Below are positions 1 to 4,632 of a stretch of 5,802 bases of DNA, one piece after another. The stretch is from JADHUC01 sp964617665. Lineage in GTDB: Bacteria > Planctomycetota > Planctomycetia > Pirellulales > Pirellulaceae. The stretch spans positions 1-5,802 of the forward strand of contig CAZUAH010000767.1 of assembly GCA_964617665.1 (NCBI GenBank), given 5' to 3'. Each line of letters begins with the position of its first letter. Within the stretch, counting starts at the first letter, position 1. The position numbers were made by a program, and so were the translations under genes. Below the pieces are notes generated by a model. It had not been told where the DNA came from, searched no databases, and saw nothing but the letters and a program-made list of their open reading frames with translations.

Positions 1-55
1 CTGGTAAAGGTTGAAGCAATCCAGCTGGTGACTGTTGTGAAGGTTTACACCTTTG
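1..55. repeat. Terminal direct repeat, left copy (assembly overlap)
   Basis: These 55 bases are identical to 5748-5802. They fall inside the pol coding region between the integrase zinc finger and the DDE core, not in an LTR. Joining the ends through this overlap restores one continuous pol frame. A length of 55 equals a k-mer size commonly used by short-read assemblers, so this is best read as the overlap of a circular graph path, not as a biological repeat. Confidence 0.93.
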
Positions 56-2632
56 GCATACATCACAGCTATTGATATACTTGCGGATTGTTCTGAACAT
101 TCTAGGCCAATAATAAGATTCTTTAGCCTTATCATAAACCTTATCCATTCCCAAATGTCCTGCAGTTGGAGTATCATGAAGCTCAAAGAGTAGTTTCGCT
201 AGCAAGGCATTAACTCTTGGCACGCAAAGTCTTCTCCTTTCATGCTCCACCAAATACAGAAGTCCATTATCAACAACATACTTGCTGTGTACATGATGTG
301 TAGACGGTTGTTGCAACTCTTGCAATCTCATTCTAGTAGTCACATCATCATCATAAGCTGCTTTCACGTCTTGCAACCATTTCTGTTTCATCTCAATATG
401 AACAGATACTGCCAAATGCTCATCTATCGGAGGTCTTGACAAAGCATCAGCTACCACATTGTATTTCCCTTTCACATACTTCACATCAAAATCAAACTCT
501 GCCAAAGATTCCATCCATCTTGCTTGTCTTCCAGTTAAGTTTGGTTGTTTCTGAAGATGTTGAAGTGAATGATGGTCAGTCCAAACCACAAAGTGTCGAC
601 CACTCAAGTAGGCTCTCCATTGCTTAATAGCATAAACAATTGCTAAAGCTTCTTTCTCATGGGTAGCATACTTTTTCTCTGCTGGAATGAGAGCACGAGA
701 CAAATATGCCACTGGTCTGCCTTCTTGCTCAAGAACTGCACCAATCGCATGATTTGAAGCATCAGTAATTACTTCAAACTTCTTATTCCTTGAGGGAATC
801 TGTAGAACAGGTGTTTCAGTCATTACCTGTTTCAGTTTCTGAAAAGCTTCTTCACATTCTTTCGTCCATGTAAACTCAATATTCTTACACATCAACTTGC
901 TCAAAGGTGTAGCAATGCTAGCAAAACCTTTAACAAATTTACGATAATAGCCACACATTCCAAGGAATGATCTAACATCAGTTACATTCTTCAACTTGGG
1001 CCATGCTTGGATTGCTCTGATCTTAGAACTTTCAACAGCCTGTCCATTGGCTTTCAGTATATGTCCAACCCAATTGATTTGGCTACAGCCTAGTCTACAT
1101 TTCTTAGGTTTCAAATACAATTCATGCTTTCTACACAACTCAAAAACCTGTTTCAAATGCCTGAGGTGATCAGTCTCTGACTTAGAAAAGATCAATATAT
1201 CGTCGATAAAGATTAGCAGTGAATCATCTATGAAATCTGCAAAGATGTTGTGAACTAGAGTCTGAAAAGTAGCTGGTGCATTGCACAATCCAAATGGAAC
1301 CACCAAATACTCAAACTGTCCATAACGTGTATTGAAAGCTGTCTTTTCAATATCATTTTCCTTAACTCGGATCTGATGATATCCAGAGCAACAATCTAGT
1401 GAAGAAAAGATCGTAGCTCCATGAAGCTTGTCAAACATTTCATCAATCCTGGGGAGAGGATAACTGTTTTTCACAGTCATGTTGTTGAGAGACCTGTAAT
1501 CTACACACATTCGTAGACTGCCATCTTTCTTCTTGACAAAAATAACAGGTGCTCCATATGGTGACTTACTTGGTCGGATGAATCCTTTTTCCAGAAGTTC
1601 ATTCAACTGTTTCTTCATTACCTCTTCCTCTTGCCAGCTCAGTCGGTAGAGTTTCTTCTTTGGAGGTGTTGCACCATCTTTTAACTTAATTTCGTGATCT
1701 ACATCTCTTTCAGGCGGAAGTTGATTAGGAAGATCATCTTTAAACAAATCTGTGTATTCTCCACACAAATTCTCAATTTCATCAGCAACTCCACTACCAC
1801 CTACGCCAACACCTTGGGCTGTGGTTCTCAGTTGCTGGCCTGAGATTTCATTTTCAGTGATTAAAGTTAACCAAGACTGTGCACCTTGTCTTGTCAACTT
1901 CTTGCATTGCTCTCTATTAATTAAGTTATTCTCAACTTGTGAGTGCCAACTCATGCCATACATAGTTTCCATTCTCAAGGATTTGAGTTGTTCTTCACTC
2001 TTAATAGATTGTTGCAATACTCCTGACCGTTCTGGTTTCCAAGTAGTCTTCAAAACAGTCTTTTTCTTGCGTTTCTTCAGGATCATTCTATCCTTCTTCC
2101 AGTTGATAACAGGATTCACTTTACGTAACCAACTACAACCCAAAATCACATCAAAGGTTGCAATATCAACTGCTCTTCCGGAGATCTTAGAATTCCAATC
2201 ATCCAATTGCAGATCAACATTCTCTAAACCCAACTTATTCTTCAATATGTATCCATTGCCCAGACAAATACCCACTTCTGAACAAGCAATAGGTTCAATT
2301 TCATGTTTTCTCAGCCAACCAGTTGAAATAAAATTCACAGTTGCACCACAGTCAATGAGAATAACAGCAGGTTGTTTATTGACTAAACCTTGTACAACAA
2401 ACAAATCATCCTTAGCTGTTTTTCCAATCAATAACTGAATATCCAATTTCATGTGCAATTCCCCTAACTGCTCATCAGTCTTATTATTATCAGATGCAGC
2501 TTCATATTCTCGGTCATCATTCATTGTGGGAGTTAGAGGTTGAAGGGACTGAGTCAACTCTTCATTCTTAACCCCAACATCAGTAGCAGAATGTTGCACA
2601 ACATTCCCACTACCCACTACTGATGAACTCAT
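1..2632 (-). CDS. pol: Pol polyprotein, N-terminal part: protease, RT, RNase H, integrase zinc finger (continues at 5747)
   Basis: This is the first 877 codons of a 1248-residue Pol polyprotein that continues across the window ends into 4633-5747. I translated every codon from the ATG at 2632-2630 to base 1 and found no stop or frameshift. Order: a non-conserved N-terminus (about 1-65), aspartic protease (about 70-180), a linker, reverse transcriptase (about 345-530, D413 and FIDD 475-478), RNase H (about 618-735, D624, E661, D686, D729), and the integrase HHCC finger (H819, H826, C856, C859). The polyprotein would be cut by its own protease into enzymes that make and integrate cDNA. The start overlaps the gag TGA, and the pol frame upstream is closed by a TGA at 2647-2645. 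So Pol is made either from this ATG or by a -1 shift within the last few gag codons. Length and layout are normal for a chromovirus. The absence of an internal stop argues for a recent copy. Confidence 0.95.
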   Translation of the reverse strand, partial: MSSSVVGSGNVVQHSATDVGVKNEELTQSLQPLTPTMNDDREYEAASDNNKTDEQLGELHMKLDIQLLIGKTAKDDLFVVQGLVNKQPAVILIDCGATVNFISTGWLRKHEIEPIACSEVGICLGNGYILKNKLGLENVDLQLDDWNSKISGRAVDIATFDVILGCSWLRKVNPVINWKKDRMILKKRKKKTVLKTTWKPERSGVLQQSIKSEEQLKSLRMETMYGMSWHSQVENNLINREQCKKLTRQGAQSWLTLITENEISGQQLRTTAQGVGVGGSGVADEIENLCGEYTDLFKDDLPNQLPPERDVDHEIKLKDGATPPKKKLYRLSWQEEEVMKKQLNELLEKGFIRPSKSPYGAPVIFVKKKDGSLRMCVDYRSLNNMTVKNSYPLPRIDEMFDKLHGATIFSSLDCCSGYHQIRVKENDIEKTAFNTRYGQFEYLVVPFGLCNAPATFQTLVHNIFADFIDDSLLIFIDDILIFSKSETDHLRHLKQVFELCRKHELYLKPKKCRLGCSQINWVGHILKANGQAVESSKIRAIQAWPKLKNVTDVRSFLGMCGYYRKFVKGFASIATPLSKLMCKNIEFTWTKECEEAFQKLKQVMTETPVLQIPSRNKKFEVITDASNHAIGAVLEQEGRPVAYLSRALIPAEKKYATHEKEALAIVYAIKQWRAYLSGRHFVVWTDHHSLQHLQKQPNLTGRQARWMESLAEFDFDVKYVKGKYNVVADALSRPPIDEHLAVSVHIEMKQKWLQDVKAAYDDDVTTRMRLQELQQPSTHHVHSKYVVDNGLLYLVEHERRRLCVPRVNALLAKLLFELHDTPTAGHLGMDKVYDKAKESYYWPRMFRTIRKYINSCDVCQRCKPSQQSPAGLLQPLP
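35..190 (-). other. Integrase N-terminal HHCC zinc-binding domain
   Basis: Pol residues about 815-866. Ligands are H819 and H826 (HDTPTAGH, six residues between) and C856 and C859 (CDVCQRCKPS), giving H-x6-H-x29-C-x2-C, the normal metavirus integrase spacing. The tryptophan motif SYYWPRM lies between them. The catalytic core that must follow is at the other end of the window (5742 downward), joined through the 55-base overlap. This is strong functional evidence that the ends meet. Confidence 0.95.
428..781 (-). other. RNase H domain of Pol
   Basis: Pol residues about 618-735, directly after the RT connection. The catalytic carboxylates are visible in order: TDAS (D624), HEKEALAIVYA (E661), WTDHHSL (D686) and VADALSR (D729). 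This is the usual Ty3/gypsy RNase H arrangement. It degrades the RNA strand of the RNA-DNA hybrid and leaves the polypurine tract as plus-strand primer. The ending VVADALSRP is a family hallmark and marks the boundary with the integrase tether. Confidence 0.96.
1043..1600 (-). other. Reverse transcriptase domain of Pol
   Basis: Pol residues about 345-530. Conserved blocks appear in order: GFIRPSKSPYGAPVIFVKKK, then RMCVDYRSLN, then SSLDCCSGYHQI with catalytic D413, then FGLCNAPATFQ, then LLIFIDDILIFS with catalytic D477 and D478, then the thumb-side WVGHIL and WPKLKNVTDVRSFLGMCGYY. These are the Ty3/gypsy RT signature motifs and all three metal-binding aspartates are present. The YxDD box reads FIDD, a conservative Tyr-to-Phe change. 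The domain copies element RNA to cDNA within the Gag particle. Confidence 0.97.
2093..2425 (-). other. Retropepsin-like aspartic protease domain of Pol
   Basis: Pol residues about 70-180. The active-site motif is LIDCGATVNFIS with the catalytic aspartate at D94. The second conserved element, VILGCSWL at about 162-169, supplies the hydrophobic-hydrophobic-Gly turn seen in the family (more usually ILGMDWL). As in other retropepsins, one domain gives half of the active site and a homodimer is expected. The usual Asp-Ser/Thr-Gly triplet is Asp-Cys-Gly here. The rest of the fold signature is standard, so I call it a likely functional protease with an atypical residue. Confidence 0.88.
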
Positions 2633-2644
2633 TTTAACTGCTTT
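2629..2644 (-). promoter_or_regulatory. gag-pol translational junction (overlapping TGA/ATG after an A run)
   Basis: On the sense strand the last Gag codons read CAG TTA AAA TGA, and the pol ATG overlaps the stop as ATGA. Pol is in the -1 frame relative to Gag. The pol frame is closed by a TGA at 2647-2645, so any frameshift must occur within these bases. Two routes fit: ribosomes terminate and reinitiate at the overlapping ATG, or the tRNA on AAA slips back one base onto AAA while the stop sits in the A site. The two differ only in whether Gag and Pol are fused. The heptamer is not a perfect X-XXY-YYZ, which favours reinitiation or single-tRNA slippage. Confidence 0.75.
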
Positions 2645-3906
2645 TCAGCAGTCACTTCATCACAATCAGCCTGGATATGACCAGGTTCATGGCATTTGTT
2701 GCAAATTGGTTCTCCATCACCTGTCCACTGGAACTGGTTCTTTTTCTTGACTGGTTTCTTCTTGCCCTCAACCTTCGGAGCGATTGCATGAGGCTTGGAA
2801 GTTGTTGCAGCTTTTCCAGTGTAGTCATTAGCATCTCTTCTGCTAGTTCTGAAACTTTTCTTGTATTCAGATTGAGGTGGTCTTGAAGAGCTCGCAGCTT
2901 TGCCTGTAGATGGCTTGATAGAGTTTGATGTGGACTCAATCAATGTAGCTAGCTGTTTTGCTTCTTGCCAAGTAGTTGGAGCTTTGCATTTGACTTCTTT
3001 CTGTGTGTGGAATCGAAGACCACGGATGTAGTGAGCTCTCTTTTCAGCATCACACATTTCCGGAAATTTAGAAACCAAACATGCAAACTCATTATTGTAG
3101 GTTTGAATCTTATCCACTTGCTTCAAGCTAACCAGCTTACCCAAATAAAAGTCATAGGGTTCAGGTTCACCAAAAGATTCAATGATTGCAGTTTTGAAGA
3201 AATCCCATTTGAGAAGCTGTCTTTCTTCTTTTGGCTTAGCTTCATCTTCTAACTTCATGGCAAAGTACCAATCAGCTGGTTCATTCTTCAATGCTGTGAC
3301 TGCAGTTAATACAACATCAGGGTCCTTCAAGTGTCTAGCTGCTTTGACAAATTCTATATGGTTCAACCATGTATCCAAGTTTTCTCCAGCTTTTCCTCCA
3401 AAAGGTTGAATGAGAACTTTCACATCTCTACTTCTCGGAATGAAGTCAGTATCAGTGTCATCATCTCTTTCCTTGTGTTTTTTACTGGAATTCAACTGAG
3501 CCAATTGTAGATTAGCAAATCCTTCTCCAAGCTTAGTCAACACTTCCATCAAATGCAATTGCTGAATTCTCATTTCTGCAAGTTGTTGTTCTGCTGATTG
3601 AAAAGAATTCTGTTGACTGTTTGTATCAGCTCCATTTCCAACCGGTGGTGGTGAAGGTGATGAATTTCCAACTAATAAAGAAGGAGAGTTTCGTGGATTG
3701 TTTCCATTAGAGTCATCTTGATCACCATTGCTGGTATCACTTTTACTCTCATTTCTATTGTCAGTTTGTTGTGGTGTGCTTATTTGTGCACCAACAAGTG
3801 TTTGCTGAAGTTGAGCTGACTGCAATGTTGGATTAGCCAACAAATTCTGCAGTGCTTCTTTTTGCTTTTGTCCTCTAGTGCGAATCACTAAATTCTCTGA
3901 GTTCAT
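2629..3906 (-). CDS. gag: Gag structural polyprotein with one CCHC zinc knuckle
   Basis: Gag of 425 residues. It should form the virus-like particle and package the element RNA. The frame is open a further 60 nt upstream but has no ATG there, so the first ATG (3906-3904, with A at -3) is the start. The N-terminal third (about 25-105) is low-complexity, rich in Gln, Asn, Ser and Pro. A probable coiled coil follows (about 105-140). An acidic/basic patch then leads to a retrotransposon capsid-like domain at about 165-305, starting QPFGGKAGENLDTWL and including DWYFAMKL and WDFFKTAIIESF. The C-terminus is basic (KKKPVKKK near 382-389) and carries C-x2-C-x4-H-x4-C. Gag ends at TGA, which overlaps the pol ATG. 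No stop or frameshift interrupts it. The capsid assignment rests on position and composition as well as on recognised motifs. Confidence 0.93.
   Translation of the reverse strand: MNSENLVIRTRGQKQKEALQNLLANPTLQSAQLQQTLVGAQISTPQQTDNRNESKSDTSNGDQDDSNGNNPRNSPSLLVGNSSPSPPPVGNGADTNSQQNSFQSAEQQLAEMRIQQLHLMEVLTKLGEGFANLQLAQLNSSKKHKERDDDTDTDFIPRSRDVKVLIQPFGGKAGENLDTWLNHIEFVKAARHLKDPDVVLTAVTALKNEPADWYFAMKLEDEAKPKEERQLLKWDFFKTAIIESFGEPEPYDFYLGKLVSLKQVDKIQTYNNEFACLVSKFPEMCDAEKRAHYIRGLRFHTQKEVKCKAPTTWQEAKQLATLIESTSNSIKPSTGKAASSSRPPQSEYKKSFRTSRRDANDYTGKAATTSKPHAIAPKVEGKKKPVKKKNQFQWTGDGEPICNKCHEPGHIQADCDEVTAEKQLK
2662..2703 (-). other. Gag nucleocapsid CCHC zinc knuckle
   Basis: Gag residues 402-415 read CNKCHEPGHIQADC. 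C402, C405, H410 and C415 give the canonical C-x2-C-x4-H-x4-C spacing. The lysine-rich stretch just before it would add nonspecific RNA affinity. There is a single knuckle, as in many metaviruses, with only ten residues between it and the Gag stop. Confidence 0.95.
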
Positions 3907-4027
3907 TTTTGCTACTTCCAAAACTGAAAACCTTAACCTTAAAAACCTGAATTTGTTGATGTACAAACTTCTACTCCAACTTCTATTCAGTTAACTTAAA
4001 CCAATTTTAAGTTAAAAACTTCTACAA
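3907..4027 (-). other. Untranslated leader between LTR and gag
   Basis: Non-coding AT-rich sequence upstream of gag on the element strand, with its upper edge set by a tentative LTR end. It should contain the primer-binding site. I find no match to the common tRNA-derived sites such as initiator Met, Lys, Arg or Leu. TGG triplets occur at several places (around 4001, 3976 and 3917), but none is followed by a sequence I recognise as a tRNA 3' end. A 10-bp hairpin (3991-4015) lies here. No ATG occurs anywhere from 4268 to 3907. Confidence 0.55.
3991..4015 (-). other. Perfect 10-bp inverted repeat (hairpin) in the leader
   Basis: The arms 3991-4000 and 4006-4015 are exact reverse complements with a 5-nt spacer. 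On the sense strand the loop is ATTGG. All stem pairs are A-T except for one G-C pair. The RNA could form this stem close to where the reverse-transcription primer site is expected, and the loop carries the TGG that normally pairs with a primer CCA end. That functional link is inference. Confidence 0.7.
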
Positions 4028-4086
4028 TGTCTAAAAATAACTTACCCTGAACCAGTTTCAGTTAAGTTTCTTTTCTTCTACAATGT
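4019..4086 (-). repeat. Duplicated leader module with shared 12-mer, 56-nt period
   Basis: The 12-mer at 4019-4030 recurs exactly at 4075-4086 (sense strand ACATTGTAGAAG). Downstream of each copy on the sense strand is a related stretch containing AAACTGGTT or AAATTGGTT and a small hairpin: arms 4047-4051 and 4057-4061 with loop ACTGG for one, and the 10-bp stem at 3991-4015 with loop ATTGG for the other. This looks like an old tandem duplication of a structured leader segment of about 56 nt that has since diverged. Confidence 0.6.
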
Positions 4087-4099
4087 ATTTTCAACTCTT

Positions 4100-4131
4100 A
4101 CAAGGTTATTTCAGTACAAGGTTATTCCAGT
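4100..4131. repeat. 16-bp tandem repeat, two copies
   Basis: Copies at 4100-4115 and 4116-4131 differ by a single base (plus strand ACAAGGTTATTTCAGT versus ACAAGGTTATTCCAGT). A degenerate third start, ACAAGGTATTTT, lies at 4138-4149. The array sits in the presumed LTR, between the 51-bp repeats and the leader. No function can be read from it. Confidence 0.8.
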
Positions 4132-4205
4132 GAAGTTACAAGGTATTTTGAAGTTTACCTGCCTTTGAATTTCTTACAAAGCACTACGAAGTTATTTTCA
4201 AAATT

Positions 4206-4317
4206 CACCTACTTCCGTGTGTGGGATTTCCAAACTGGAATATCTAGCCAAAAAGTCGCCTACTTTTTCATGTACGGGATTTCCAAATTGGGATACCTAG
4301 CAAAAAGTCACCTACTT
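4206..4317. repeat. 51/52-bp imperfect tandem repeat, about 2.2 copies, inside the LTR
   Basis: Unit 1 is 4206-4256, unit 2 is 4257-4308, and a partial third unit begins at 4309 (CACCTACTT). Conserved blocks within each unit are CCTACTT, GGGATTTCCAAA and an AAAAAGT end. Variation is scattered substitutions and a one-base length change. Tandem units of this size in LTR U3 regions often carry enhancer or silencer sites, but no known binding site is recognised here. Confidence 0.85.
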
Positions 4318-4438
4318 AGTCCAAAAACCTGCTACCATGTAATATGACGAAGGGCACGAACAGGACCAAACAAAGTGCTTTCAAAATCAGAATTAAATTG
4401 TTAATCCAAAAACAAGCCTAATTTCAAGATAAAGCAGA

Positions 4439-4520
4439 AAATAAAATATTTTTGGTTTCATTTTTTATTTTCATTTATTATTTTATTTTTATTTTATTTT
4501 TATTTTTATTATTTTTCTAA
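4439..4520. other. Low-complexity A/T tract near the LTR 5' end
   Basis: On the sense strand this is almost pure A with single T interruptions, holding several AATAAA hexamers in its 5' half and an ATATTTTAT motif at its 3' end. It begins about 25 nt into the LTR. A rigid poly(dA:dT) run of this type tends to exclude nucleosomes, and AATAAA is the canonical polyadenylation hexamer. Either role is possible, and neither is shown. Confidence 0.6.
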
Positions 4521-4544
4521 AAATACAATCGAGGTAAGGTAACA

Positions 4545-4555
4545 CCCCTCTTCTT
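4545..4555 (-). promoter_or_regulatory. Polypurine tract (plus-strand primer)
   Basis: The sense strand reads AAGAAGAGGGG, eleven consecutive purines ending immediately before TGTTACC. It lies 77 nt downstream of the pol stop, in the place required for second-strand cDNA priming by an RNase H-resistant RNA remnant. Composition, position and the adjoining TG together make this a confident call. Confidence 0.88.
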
Positions 4556-4632
4556 AAAACAAAGCTGTCCTCAGCTTGACCATTCTTGCGAACTTGCAAT
4601 ACTCATCTCTCACTAGGACTCTTCATTATCAT
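4556..4632 (-). other. Short spacer between the pol stop and the polypurine tract
   Basis: A 77-nt non-coding stretch after the pol TGA (4635-4633). I see no extra ORF, env remnant or structured repeat in it. Its compactness is normal for chromoviruses. Confidence 0.7.

Larger units (their letters stand above)
4028..4544 (-). repeat. Long terminal repeat, single copy (5' edge good, 3' edge tentative)
   Basis: The 5' edge is placed at 4544, where TGTTACC begins directly after an 11-base polypurine tract. This is the expected PPT-LTR junction. The 3' edge must be a CA before the primer-binding site. The candidate used here ends TTTTTAGACA at 4028 (517 nt). Alternatives are AATACA at 4084 (461 nt), GTACA at 3960 (585 nt), and TTAACA at 4399 (146 nt). 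The last gives the neatest TGTTA...TAACA terminal inverted repeat but is unusually short. Because the second LTR is absent or collapsed, comparison cannot fix the boundary. The region contains an A-rich tract, a 51-bp tandem repeat and a 16-bp tandem repeat. It encodes no protein I can support. Confidence 0.55.

Noticed and set aside
242..627. Two short plus-strand frames
   Set aside because: They are antisense to the RNase H-integrase region, which is fully accounted for by the Pol translation.
1752..2438. A 228-codon open frame on the plus strand
   Set aside because: It lies antisense to the protease and PR-RT linker of pol, has no recognisable domain, and its openness follows from the codon bias of the opposite strand.
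2652..2939. A 95-codon minus-strand frame overlapping gag
   Set aside because: It is in the third frame, neither gag nor pol, and is a shadow of the biased gag C-terminus with no family motif.
3907..3966. N-terminal extension of Gag by 20 residues
   Set aside because: The extension begins at a TTG codon, not an ATG. In a eukaryotic mRNA the first ATG at 3906 is the credible start.
4165..4347. A 60-codon plus-strand frame across the LTR
   Set aside because: It coincides with the 51-bp tandem repeats and its repeated peptide comes from them. Nothing suggests it is translated.
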